Source of the DNA: a virus
Reading direction: 5' to 3' (one strand)
Virus record (IMG/VR): IMGVR_UViG_3300017917_004176
Location: 28,172-92,171 of that record
DNA length: 64,000 bases
Positions 51,678-60,428 of the stretch are shown here, piece after piece (the stretch's first letter is position 1; each line of letters starts with the position of its first letter). Under the pieces are notes generated by a model. It saw only the letters and a list, made by a program, of their open reading frames with translations, searched no databases and was not told the DNA's origin. The position numbers and the translations under genes are program-made.

Positions 51678-52811
51678 CTAGTTAATGATGTAAGAATAAG
51701 TGTATTCAGCTTCGCCTGCAACAGGAACAAAGATAGGTCCTGCAACATTAGGCCAGTCACTAAGAACACTGTTATTGTAAACTGTAATACCAGCATTTGT
51801 GATGATAGTTACGCCGAATTTTTTGAATACTTGAATTTCTTTTGACCAATCGCGGTTTTGGAATTCTTCAACAACTGCTTCGCCTTCAAATGCAACTTTA
51901 ACTGGTTTGTCTGGGCCAGCTGGGATAATCCAAGCATAACCTGCAGGTACAACAACAGCATCTGGTCCATTTGTTACGTTATAAAAAGATTGAGGAAGAA
52001 CTACGATGCGAGCACCATTATAGCGGCCAATGTAACCATTTTCACGCAACTCAGAACGATCAGCATCAGATACCCAGTAAGCATCTGGTTTAATGTTCAA
52101 TGCGAACATTTGAGAACAGAAGATTGTAGGTTCACCATAAGCACGAGTGATTCCAAGAAGAGCATTGAACTCTACTGGAGCCCAACCAGCAACATCAATA
52201 ATGTTGTTTTCTGGTAATTTATTAGTAATAGTACCAGCATAGTTAGCGATACCATTAGTAGCAAGAGCTACCATGTTACGCACTACTTCTTTGTATACTG
52301 CAATTTCAAGTCCTACATTGATAACGTCCATTAATTGAGCGAAATCAACAGTTCCTTCTAGGAATTCTTCAAGACCGATTTGAGCAGCACCACCGAATAC
52401 TTCAGTAGTAACGTTTACAACTTCAGCATCCATTTTGAATGCTTCGTATACACCACCAGCAGAAGCACGTGTAACAAATGTACGTCCACGTAGAGCTGAT
52501 TGACGACGTTTGAAGTAAGGTTTGTCACCATGAGCAAAAGTTTTGATTTCTGCGAATTCTTTCATGTTGTCGTAAACATTTTTTGGAAGAACTAGTTCAA
52601 CAACTTCTTCAATCAATTCGAATAAAATATTTTTATTTTTACGATAAGAAGCATAGTCACCAACTAATTCTTTTAATTCTGCACGAAGTGCGTCGTTTAA
52701 TTGATCATATGTGAATTTACGTTCGCCATAAGAATAAGCAACAGGAGCTTGTTTATCAGCTTGAGCAACTGTAACCATAAGCTCTTTTAATTGTTCTTTA
52801 TTTAAAGCCAT
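51678..52811 (-). CDS. Major capsid protein (HK97-type)
   Basis: The 377-residue protein begins with a helical N-arm (MALNKEQLKELMVTVAQAD), then VRNM-rich spine helices and P-domain-type beta strands. Features include FKRRQSALRGRTFVTRAS, VFGGAAQIGLEEFLEG and a C-terminal strand set VKVAFEGEAVVEEFQNRDW. The sequence resembles HK97-fold capsid proteins of large Bacillus siphophages. Codon choice is more host-optimised than in neighbouring genes, as expected for the most abundant virion protein. It has an AGGAGG ribosome site and ends in a strong terminator. The protease-scaffold gene is upstream, as expected. Confidence 0.85.
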   Translation of the reverse strand: MALNKEQLKELMVTVAQADKQAPVAYSYGERKFTYDQLNDALRAELKELVGDYASYRKNKNILFELIEEVVELVLPKNVYDNMKEFAEIKTFAHGDKPYFKRRQSALRGRTFVTRASAGGVYEAFKMDAEVVNVTTEVFGGAAQIGLEEFLEGTVDFAQLMDVINVGLEIAVYKEVVRNMVALATNGIANYAGTITNKLPENNIIDVAGWAPVEFNALLGITRAYGEPTIFCSQMFALNIKPDAYWVSDADRSELRENGYIGRYNGARIVVLPQSFYNVTNGPDAVVVPAGYAWIIPAGPDKPVKVAFEGEAVVEEFQNRDWSKEIQVFKKFGVTIITNAGITVYNNSVLSDWPNVAGPIFVPVAGEAEYTYSYIIN

Positions 52812-52851
52812 TTATTTTTCCTCCTTGAATTATTATAAGGTTATAAGCTCA

Positions 52852-53460
52852 TTAAGCTTGAATACATTGAAGTTTTAAAGCTGGTTGTAGATCTGGAGTT
52901 GTAGTGATAGCAGCAACGCGATACAATAAAACTTGATCAGTTACAGTAGCAATTTTTACTAATACTCCATCTGCGCCAGGAGTTAAAACATTACCCACAG
53001 CATAATCGCCGATAACACCTGTTCCTTCAGCAGCTACTAGGTTAGTAGTGATGATATCTCCAACTTCTGGTTTGTAAAGACGAGGGAATACAGTGCTTGT
53101 AACATCTGCAGTTACTGGATTTTGGTAAGCGCCTTCTGGAGCAAGACCAATGTTAGTTGCAGCTCCACTTGGGAACAATGCAAAGTCTTTGTTAGTTAAG
53201 AAGTCAGCATAAAGACGAACTTCATTAAATACTAACATAGTTAATTTAGATCCACCTGCTTCTGGAAGAGCTACTTCAGATACTCCTCCAATTCCATAGT
53301 TGTAATCTAAGAATAATCCATTTTCTACACGTCCGCCAAGAGTTGTTAGATCAGCAACATTTACTGGAAGCTGAGCAAATACTTGACCTGTACGTTGAGC
53401 TGATAAATGATTTGGTTCTAATTGACCGAATCCACTTTTCGCTAATTTAGTGATAGCCAT
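52852..53460 (-). CDS. Capsid accessory or decoration-type protein
   Basis: The 202-residue protein is rich in V, A, G and T, with many beta strands (LTMLVFNEVRLYADFL, GVLVKIATVTDQVLLYRVAAITT) and no enzyme motif. It lies directly upstream of the major capsid gene, has equally well-adapted codons, and appears to have its own promoter. High expression together with a capsid position suggests a decoration or cement protein. A strong ribosome site (AAGGAGG) precedes the ATG. The assignment is by context. Confidence 0.55.
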   Translation of the reverse strand: MAITKLAKSGFGQLEPNHLSAQRTGQVFAQLPVNVADLTTLGGRVENGLFLDYNYGIGGVSEVALPEAGGSKLTMLVFNEVRLYADFLTNKDFALFPSGAATNIGLAPEGAYQNPVTADVTSTVFPRLYKPEVGDIITTNLVAAEGTGVIGDYAVGNVLTPGADGVLVKIATVTDQVLLYRVAAITTTPDLQPALKLQCIQA

Positions 53461-53499
53461 TAATTTTTCCTCCTTGAAATTTTAAAGTCTTTCGATAAT

Positions 53500-53529
53500 A
53501 TTATAAAACAAGAAATAGAGATTAATCAA
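53500..53529 (-). promoter_or_regulatory. Probable promoter of the capsid genes
   Basis: On the - strand TTGATT (53529-53524), an 18-base spacer and TATAAT (53505-53500). It is weaker than the other late promoters but well placed before the capsid accessory and major capsid genes. Confidence 0.6.
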
Positions 53530-53540
53530 TATTGACCCAA

Positions 53541-55481
53541 CTACTTCTTAGTTTTTTCTAATGCCGCAATCCAGCTAGGTGCACTGCTTGTTTCGATAAA
53601 CGAATAAGTAGCAACACTTTCTTCTTTCTTAGTAGAGCGAAGAGCTTCAACTGCAAGTTTTCCTTCTAGTTGCTCAAAAGAATAAGAATCTAGTTTTGAT
53701 TTAATGTCATTTAAAAAGTCTTCGTTTAAAGAACTGAACTTTTCAACAAGCGCCATTTTCTCTTTCTTTTCCATTTCTGCTAGAGCAGCTTTTGCAGCCT
53801 CAAGTTCCATTTTTAAAGTAGAAGCTTCTTCAATTTTATATTGAAGGTCTTCACGAACTTTTTTCAATTCTGCTTCAGCATCTACTCGAGGAGCTTCTTC
53901 TTTGCCCATTACTGGAGCATAAGTTTCTTCCGCCTCAACTGCAGATTTTGTAGTGCCCTGAGCATCAACTAGATGTTTAAGCATAGATTTAATTTCGTCT
54001 AAAACAGAAGCTTCTTTTTCTTCTTCTTTTTTGTCTTCTACTTCAATAACTTTTTCAGCCATATCTGTTTCAGCTTCTTTTTCTTCTTCTTCAGACTCAA
54101 CCTCGTCTAATTCTTCTTCTTCTTTTTCTTCAACTTCTGCAAACAATTCTTTTTCCTCTTGCATTAAAACCAATTCCTCCTTCTGAGTATAATTTTGTAA
54201 CTCAGGATCAGATATAAGCGGCGTATCTTTTTCCGCTTTCATCGCATCAAGGATCTTATTGAGTTCTGTGATTATTAAATCTAAATCATCAGTAGATTCA
54301 ATGTCTTTATTATCCTCAAACTGATCTGCCATGTTACTCAATTTTTTAATTTCGTCCTTTAGTTTAGTGACGAGTTCGGAGGTAGCTGAGTAGTTTTTCA
54401 CTTTACGTGCCTCCCTCTTTTTAATCTCTTCTTTAACTAAATCCTTCATATAGGCTTGACCCCTAGAGCCAACAGCCAACCATTTTATTTGAGCTATTAC
54501 TCCAGCTATTCTAAAGTCGCCTTTATGACGAGCAACCCAAGCTTCACGAAGTTTGATAGCATCTTTTAATGTAGGAGTAAGCTCATCTTCAGCTTTTCCG
54601 ACGGCTTTAATTAATTTTCGATATTGACTATTGCCACGAATGTTTCCGCCCAAGTTCCAGATTTCTGGATACTTTTCTTTAATCATTGCAGCAAAATCAG
54701 GATCAAAAACTTGCCATTCAGAATTTCTTAAAGTGATTGCTTTGTCATCTCCCTTTTTAGGAAAGTCTGTTTTCTTTGGTTTGTACTCAACCAAGGCTTG
54801 CTCTAATTCAAAAACAAGCTGCTTCACTTCTTTATCAAACTCTTGTTTTCTTTCTTCATTTTTCAATAAAGAATAAAGAACAGGATCTTGATTTTTAAAT
54901 GAGGCTCCTTCAAAGGCTGGTTCAACAGATTCGCCAAGAACGCAGAGCGCTGAGAAATGCGCTTCCTCTACAATAAAATATTCTGGCCCCTTCTTATCTA
55001 ATTGCGCCCATTTGCCCTTGATAGTAACTGGGTCTAGTTCCATAGATTGATTATTTTTGCCTCGCTCAACCATCTTTTTGGCTTCTGGGTATCGTCCAGT
55101 CCAAATATAGGCTTCGCTGCAAAGATAATCTCTCTCAGTCTTTCCATTATCCAAAAAGGTTTCCCACCAAATTTTTGCATTTGATGGAACAACTCCAATT
55201 GGAATTGTTTTTCTGACAGTTTTTACATTTCCACGATCATCAATTCGTGTTTCCTGACCATGCCCCAGAAAATCATTTTCATATTCGTCCCATTCTCCAA
55301 CAATAGGAGTATTAGGAAGCGATTTTGCCATTTCCTCAATAACCTCTTTTGAAAAATAAGATGAGTTTCTATTTTTTCCTGAGTACATAATTTTAACTGT
55401 CATTTTTGAAATTAGGGGATTGATTGCATCAACTTCTACAAATTGCACTGGCATTTTTAAAGAAACGCTTTTATTATTCAT
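53541..55481 (-). CDS. Prohead protease-scaffold fusion protein
   Basis: The 646-residue protein has three parts. The first ~230 residues form a prohead protease-like domain (GKNRNSSYFSKEVIEEMA, TPIVGEWDEYENDFLGHG, AHFSALCVLGESVEPAFEG). The middle (GNSQYRKLIKAVGKAEDEL, WLAVGSRGQAYMKDLV) is a conserved-looking helical insert. The last ~240 residues are an extremely acidic, coiled-coil scaffold (EEEELDEVESEEEEKEAE). Gene position between portal and capsid fits. In such fusions the protease cuts away the scaffold during head maturation. Catalytic residues cannot be assigned with certainty; the His-Ser pair is not clear to me. Confidence 0.75.
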   Translation of the reverse strand: MNNKSVSLKMPVQFVEVDAINPLISKMTVKIMYSGKNRNSSYFSKEVIEEMAKSLPNTPIVGEWDEYENDFLGHGQETRIDDRGNVKTVRKTIPIGVVPSNAKIWWETFLDNGKTERDYLCSEAYIWTGRYPEAKKMVERGKNNQSMELDPVTIKGKWAQLDKKGPEYFIVEEAHFSALCVLGESVEPAFEGASFKNQDPVLYSLLKNEERKQEFDKEVKQLVFELEQALVEYKPKKTDFPKKGDDKAITLRNSEWQVFDPDFAAMIKEKYPEIWNLGGNIRGNSQYRKLIKAVGKAEDELTPTLKDAIKLREAWVARHKGDFRIAGVIAQIKWLAVGSRGQAYMKDLVKEEIKKREARKVKNYSATSELVTKLKDEIKKLSNMADQFEDNKDIESTDDLDLIITELNKILDAMKAEKDTPLISDPELQNYTQKEELVLMQEEKELFAEVEEKEEEELDEVESEEEEKEAETDMAEKVIEVEDKKEEEKEASVLDEIKSMLKHLVDAQGTTKSAVEAEETYAPVMGKEEAPRVDAEAELKKVREDLQYKIEEASTLKMELEAAKAALAEMEKKEKMALVEKFSSLNEDFLNDIKSKLDSYSFEQLEGKLAVEALRSTKKEESVATYSFIETSSAPSWIAALEKTKK

Positions 55482-55483
55482 CC

Positions 55484-57013
55484 CTAACCTCCCGACGCTT
55501 CATTGGCCAAAGTTTTATCTGACTTTTGATCATCTGGTAATTCTGGTCGCCCAGCCCCATCCAATGATCCACTTTTTGAAGACATAGTTGACGCCATTTT
55601 AACTGGCTCCATTTTATCTCCTAAATTTAGAATGTCGTTTTCAAATAAAAGTGTCGCCATAAGATTTGCTTGACTTTGACCAAGTGCTAATGCAGGAAGT
55701 ACTTTTGAATACCCCAATGAAGCTTGTTCTTTATAAAGTTTAGCAACTTCATTTCTATTATGTTGAGTTATACGTGGGAACCAACAAGAGAAACGATATT
55801 TTCCATCTATAGGATTAAATCGAATTTCAAGTTGTTTATTTAACCACTCTTGATATTGAAGAATTAAACTCATCATAATTGATTCATCATTAGCAACTGA
55901 TTTTTCTAAAGCCAAGTTTCCTTCTGTGGCAAATAGTTGTTGAGAAACCCCAAGCTCGTTATACAAAGCTTTTTCCCATCGCTCAGAATCTGTAGCATTT
56001 CTATTTCTATCTTCAAGATCTAATAATTGAGAATCTGCAAAAGTAGTTAAAACATCTACATTCATTGCGCGAGCTAGCATACCTACTGCATTATTATGCA
56101 TTGCTTTTGCTTCTTCCATGTCAAAAATAAAATCACCATTTTTATCTAGTGGAATTTTTTGAATCATGATTTTTAGAAGTTGTTGCTCGGCTTTCTTTTT
56201 ACTTACTGCTTGTAGATCATCAAGATCTAATATTTGAGGAATGGCACTTGTAAAAATACCAGTCTCATCATCGTTTAGTCTAAATCTCATTGTGTAATTT
56301 GGATCTAGTTTAACCCAAACACCAAGGTCTTTAGATGTTATTCTTTTGTCATTTCCTTCTTTATATTGAAGATATGCATCAATAATTTCTGCAGGCATTG
56401 ATTTTAAAACATTCATTCTGATTTCTGGATTTGAATACATAATGTCAAAAAAGAATAGATTAAATTCAATAACAGGCAGTCCGTTTATTTTATAAATACT
56501 TCGACAATAATCTGGTGGCAATTCTTGAATCATAGTGTTATTACCACTTTGTCTTAAGTATCCATAAAAAACGCCATCAACTAAAACACGAGTTGAAATT
56601 TCACCAAGTCTAGATTTTAAATTTAAAGACTCTAAAAATTTTAATGCTCGAGAAAAATCAGAAAGCAATCTTTCTTTACGAACATCATCTGAGTCAATGT
56701 ATGGAGTTAATAAATAATCATAGCTTGGTAGGTTTGCCATATATCTAACTACACGACTATAAATACCACTCGCAGAAAAAAAGTGTCGGCTTATAGCACG
56801 AATACTTCTTATTTCTCTCAATTCTATTGCACGAACAATTTGTCGCTTAGCAAATATAGTACGACCCATTGCACGATAGTTTCCTATGTCGGCTGAATTT
56901 TCTGAGATATTTAATCCGCCGTTTCGTTGATAGGCATAGTTTAATTCTCTAGTACTAAGCTCTGTTAGTCTATCTCGTTGTTGAAAATTAGAATTAACAT
57001 TTCGCTTCTTAAT
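55484..57013 (-). CDS. Portal protein (probable non-ATG start)
   Basis: The product of about 509 residues has portal-like composition and order: helical wing and stem segments, MIQELPPDYCRSIYKINGLP, MEEAKAMHNNAVGMLARAMN and QLFATEGNLALEKSVANDES. The late part has YQEWLNKQLEIRF. It lies between the terminase side and the protease-scaffold gene. The start is unusual. The only upstream in-frame TTG (57055) has no ribosome site, whereas AGGAGG lies exactly 8 bases before an ATT at 57013. I therefore place the start at ATT, as in infC genes. The N-terminus then is IKKRNVNSNFQQRDR. Confidence 0.75.
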   Translation of the reverse strand: MKKRNVNSNFQQRDRLTELSTRELNYAYQRNGGLNISENSADIGNYRAMGRTIFAKRQIVRAIELREIRSIRAISRHFFSASGIYSRVVRYMANLPSYDYLLTPYIDSDDVRKERLLSDFSRALKFLESLNLKSRLGEISTRVLVDGVFYGYLRQSGNNTMIQELPPDYCRSIYKINGLPVIEFNLFFFDIMYSNPEIRMNVLKSMPAEIIDAYLQYKEGNDKRITSKDLGVWVKLDPNYTMRFRLNDDETGIFTSAIPQILDLDDLQAVSKKKAEQQLLKIMIQKIPLDKNGDFIFDMEEAKAMHNNAVGMLARAMNVDVLTTFADSQLLDLEDRNRNATDSERWEKALYNELGVSQQLFATEGNLALEKSVANDESIMMSLILQYQEWLNKQLEIRFNPIDGKYRFSCWFPRITQHNRNEVAKLYKEQASLGYSKVLPALALGQSQANLMATLLFENDILNLGDKMEPVKMASTMSSKSGSLDGAGRPELPDDQKSDKTLANEASGG

Positions 57014-57074
57014 AACGAACACCTCCTCTAGTATACTTATAATTAGACAGGTCAAAATTGTATAATTTTAACCA

Positions 57075-57470
57075 CTATATTCCAGCTTTTTGAAATATAT
57101 ATTCTAAATCGAATAAATCATAATCATAGTATGGAATTATTACCAATGGAATTCCTTTGCGTGCACAATATCTTAATTTTAAATTATCATTATATTTTTG
57201 TTGTGCCAGCTTTTTTCCGCCGCCATAAGCATTAATAGAAGTATAGTGCTGTTCACCATTATACTCTATTAAAAAATCTAGCTCACCATCATCATCAAAA
57301 ACCGCAAAGTCAAAACGCAATGGCTTACCAGAAGATGAGACAAGATCAGGAAATTCATATTGTTGCTCGAAAATTAATCCTGAGTTTTGTAAAATTTCCT
57401 TGACCTTTATTTCGCCTCGTGACATTGGGGCCTTAAAAGCTCCTTGGGTGCTGCTTGTTCCCTCCGTCAT
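57075..57470 (-). CDS. PD-(D/E)XK / VSR-like endonuclease
   Basis: The 131-residue protein follows the common phage nuclease pattern: SRGEIKVKEIL, EQQYEFPDL, PLRFDFAVF (catalytic D), then FLIEYNGEQHY (E-x-N with the GEQHY signature). This resembles VSR-like homing endonucleases and other single-domain PD-(D/E)XK nucleases. It lies between the large terminase and portal genes, where other phages carry an HNH nuclease needed for packaging. It therefore could be a packaging cofactor, or a selfish element. The start has AGAGGAAG upstream and overlaps the 63-aa gene by 38 bases. Confidence 0.72.
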   Translation of the reverse strand: MTEGTSSTQGAFKAPMSRGEIKVKEILQNSGLIFEQQYEFPDLVSSSGKPLRFDFAVFDDDGELDFLIEYNGEQHYTSINAYGGGKKLAQQKYNDNLKLRYCARKGIPLVIIPYYDYDLFDLEYIFQKAGI

Positions 57471-57624
57471 GTTGATCTTCCTCTCTTATTAATTCAAGCT
57501 CAAATAACAAGCCTATAAAAATATCTGTGATATCTTGCACTTCTTCTTCGGTTGGCGCGTATCCTAGCTCAACCAAGACATTGAAAACATATTCATCAAT
57601 TTGCTCATTAGTTAAATATTGCAC
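57433..57624 (-). CDS. Small acidic hypothetical protein between terminase and nuclease
   Basis: The 63-residue acidic protein (YLTNEQIDEYVFNVLVELG, EEEVQDITDIFIGLLFELELI) is mainly helical. It starts with GTG, and AGGAGG lies 7 bases before it. It is 11 bases from the terminase stop and overlaps the nuclease gene by 38 bases. Tight coupling and a good ribosome site support a real gene. The family is not recognised. A possible role is to regulate or bind the overlapping nuclease or the terminase. Confidence 0.55.
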   Translation of the reverse strand: MQYLTNEQIDEYVFNVLVELGYAPTEEEVQDITDIFIGLLFELELIREEDQHDGGNKQHPRSF

Positions 57625-57635
57625 GCCAATTCCTC

Positions 57636-59375
57636 CTATGAATAAAACATAAAATCGGAGGCTCTGTATTTGCCCCTCTTTTTCTTTTCAGAATCCTCAA
57701 GTATTTTTATATAATATAGACCATATTCAAAGGCTGAAAATTTATCTTTTGGAATTTTATTGTTTGCTTTTTCTAAGACCACGTTTTTGCCATCGCGTTT
57801 TTCGCGTAGGTTCATCATCTCTTCTTTAAGAATCGAGGTTAGAACAAAAGGTCTTAAATAATCTTGGCGTGCCTCGGGAGTCATATCTTGGCCCACTCGG
57901 GTCGCCATTAATTTTGCTTTTGCATTTCGCTCATCTATTAAGAATTTAATTTTACCCGAGCTTATTTGCGTTACAACATTAACATGAGCCTCATTGTTTA
58001 TTTCGGCATTTGCTTTAATTAAGTATAAAACATTTTGCTCAACTTTACCTTCTTTTTGATAGCGTCGATAATTTCCATTATCGTCGTTAATAACACCAAG
58101 CGCCGCATATTCTTCATTTGTTTTTTTGTCAGTATTTGGCATAATCAAGTAGTCTACTAATCCCGCTCCAAGACCATTAGCGTCTATAGCTATTGCCTTT
58201 GGAAGATATTTATAATAAAGTTTTTTAATAAAAATAGATTGAACTTCAAAATGTTCGTTCTCGATAGTAAATACATTTACTAAAGATTTTAAAGCTATTC
58301 CTTGTGGTTGTGGATTTACTTTAAAAACCATTACAACCGACTGAGCGCCTTGACGCCCAACGTCTATACCAAAAATATAATAGTGGCTTGTATTTCCTCG
58401 GCCACTCCATTCTTCTTCGGCTTGATTGAGAACTCGATATTTATCAAATTGGTCTGCGCTAAAGAATGCATCGTCCATCGAGCCAGACCATAAGCTTTCA
58501 TATTCTCGGCCGAATGAAGCTTCGTTAAAAGTTCCATCTTGACGCATATCTGATACGAAGCCTTTATCTAGTAGACTATGACGCACAGGGATTCTCCAAG
58601 TACCTCCAAATACAAATGCCTGGCCTGGCCTCATTATCTGCCAGAGCAAAAGCTGTAATTGTTTCTGATAGGCAAATGAATCTCGAAAGCCCGCAGTAGT
58701 TACATAAATTTGAGATTTATTTAAAGTCTCATTTGGATCGACCTCACCATTAGCGGCTCGTCTCGAGATATTCATCAGTGGTAAAATAACTGTGTTGAGC
58801 TTTTCGCCATCTACAAGAATAACTTCCTCGATTAGTCCCCCGTGCCTACGACCTCCACGAGTAGATTCACGCACAGCTACGATATCAAGTCGCGACCCAT
58901 TTTTAAATTGGAGGCGCACATAGTCTTTCGTAAACTGGGTCTTACCAGGGCGCCAGTCTATTTCTTTATTGAGCGCCGGAAATATATCGAGCAACTCTTC
59001 TATCTTTTCTTTTGCGATATTTGCAGCCTGCTCTTTACCACCAGACGCGATAAATAATCTTGCGCCTGGATAAAGTATTGCGCGAATGACCAAAACCAAA
59101 ACTGAAAGAAAGGATTTTGAGAAAGCACGAGTAAAAGTTGCATAAACATATTTATATCTCATTGCTACTCGCAAAAACATTCTTTGATAAAAGAATAGTC
59201 TAAAAGTAGATGAAGCGGGAGTTATCATATCTACAAAGATATCTGGGTACTCGCGCCAAAATGAAATCCATTTTTTAAACTCTGGTATTTGAGCGCGTAC
59301 TCGTTCTTCGGATAGCCCGACTTTTTTCTTTGGTTCTAATTTCTGTAAAATATCACTTAGTGCCATCGACCTCAT
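57636..59375 (-). CDS. terL: Terminase large subunit
   Basis: The 579-residue packaging motor begins with an adaptor region. It has a Walker A-like loop T82-RAFSKS-88, then a GSRLDIVAVRESTRGGRRHGG region and a Walker B-like strand EEVILVDGEKL. The C-terminal RNase H-fold nuclease starts at GIDVGRQGAQS, with AIDANGLGAGLVDYL following. It cuts the concatemer and drives DNA into proheads. The gene starts 23 bases inside the upstream gene, which suggests coupling to the proposed small subunit. It is the right length and appears complete. Confidence 0.88.
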   Translation of the reverse strand: MRSMALSDILQKLEPKKKVGLSEERVRAQIPEFKKWISFWREYPDIFVDMITPASSTFRLFFYQRMFLRVAMRYKYVYATFTRAFSKSFLSVLVLVIRAILYPGARLFIASGGKEQAANIAKEKIEELLDIFPALNKEIDWRPGKTQFTKDYVRLQFKNGSRLDIVAVRESTRGGRRHGGLIEEVILVDGEKLNTVILPLMNISRRAANGEVDPNETLNKSQIYVTTAGFRDSFAYQKQLQLLLWQIMRPGQAFVFGGTWRIPVRHSLLDKGFVSDMRQDGTFNEASFGREYESLWSGSMDDAFFSADQFDKYRVLNQAEEEWSGRGNTSHYYIFGIDVGRQGAQSVVMVFKVNPQPQGIALKSLVNVFTIENEHFEVQSIFIKKLYYKYLPKAIAIDANGLGAGLVDYLIMPNTDKKTNEEYAALGVINDDNGNYRRYQKEGKVEQNVLYLIKANAEINNEAHVNVVTQISSGKIKFLIDERNAKAKLMATRVGQDMTPEARQDYLRPFVLTSILKEEMMNLREKRDGKNVVLEKANNKIPKDKFSAFEYGLYYIKILEDSEKKKRGKYRASDFMFYS

Positions 59376-60417
59376 CCTCTCCTCTTAATTCAGAGTACTC
59401 GGTCCAGTCATCGTCAGTTAGTTCTTCTTCATAGGTTTCAGATTCTCGTTCCATTTCTATTTGCATTTGTTTAATAGCTGAATCTATTAGAGTTCCAAGA
59501 TTAAGTTCAGTTTTAACTAAGCGCTCAACATATTGTGAAATGTCTTTTATGGTGAGATCAACTATATCTTGATCTTCTTCTCTATGGTATCTAGGAATAA
59601 AACCCTCTTCTTCACAAAGACGGACCATTTCTCCAATTGAATCAATAAAGTCTTCACTTTCTGCTTTGTTTTGCGCTGCTGTAAATTTAGCAGAACGCAT
59701 CAAACTGTCATAACTTTTACTCAATTTACTAAAACCCTCAATGTCGCCTATGTCGATAGCTTGATTCATCTTGAGCGATGTTTTACAAATCATTTTTAAA
59801 TAGTCTTCGTGCGAGGCAGTTTGAATATCATAGCTTTCATGCATCTGATTATAAAACTGCTCGAGGATTAACCATTCTTCTTCTTTATAAAGCTTGCCCC
59901 ATTTGAGTGTAAGCATTTCTTTTTCTTCTCGACTTAACATTGAACCAAAGTCAAATATATGCTTCATATCCAGACTGCTTTGTTCTTCTGCTTGTTCTTC
60001 TGAAGCGCCTTCTGATATTAAAGCCTTCTTGTATCTATTTTGATGATCTTCTTCCATTTGCTTTAATCGACGCAGTTTTTCGTTATATTCTTCAATAATA
60101 CGATCAGTATCATCCCAGACGTATTGTGAGAACTGTTTAAGCTTCATTTTGGCCAAATAACGGCCGATAATAGTAGTGCCTTTAAGAGTACCAGGGTCAT
60201 TACCATAACGCTCTACGAGGGCTTCCCATTCTTCTGGGATGAATGGCACATCAACTTCTTGCAAAATATGATAAACAGTTGATGGTTCGTGTGGGTTTAT
60301 ATGCATGGTTAAACATTTTTTGCAAGTAATCATTAGCTGACCACTTTTATCTTGGTAAAAGTTTTCTGCTCGCATGTCGCGTTTACATTTCACGCAACTA
60401 TGTAAATCTTCTCTCAT
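59353..60417 (-). CDS. Probable terminase small subunit (zinc-ribbon type)
   Basis: The 354-residue protein has an N-terminal zinc ribbon (CVKCKRDMRAENFY, then CKKCL; C-x2-C pairs at about 8/11 and 33/36). A long helical, acidic body follows with several coiled coils (IIEEYNEKLRRLKQMEEDHQNR), and a very acidic C-terminus. It overlaps the large terminase start by 23 bases. Position and architecture suggest the DNA-recognition subunit, with the zinc ribbon contacting DNA or a partner. The upstream neighbour also has a zinc ribbon, so which of them is the small terminase is not certain. Confidence 0.55.
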   Translation of the reverse strand: MREDLHSCVKCKRDMRAENFYQDKSGQLMITCKKCLTMHINPHEPSTVYHILQEVDVPFIPEEWEALVERYGNDPGTLKGTTIIGRYLAKMKLKQFSQYVWDDTDRIIEEYNEKLRRLKQMEEDHQNRYKKALISEGASEEQAEEQSSLDMKHIFDFGSMLSREEKEMLTLKWGKLYKEEEWLILEQFYNQMHESYDIQTASHEDYLKMICKTSLKMNQAIDIGDIEGFSKLSKSYDSLMRSAKFTAAQNKAESEDFIDSIGEMVRLCEEEGFIPRYHREEDQDIVDLTIKDISQYVERLVKTELNLGTLIDSAIKQMQIEMERESETYEEELTDDDWTEYSELRGEDEVDGTK

Positions 60418-60428
60418 CTGCGCACCTC

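Noticed and set aside
57023-57055. Promoter before the portal gene
   Set aside because: TTGACC is present but the nearest -10-like boxes are at 8 or 14 bases, far from the usual 17.
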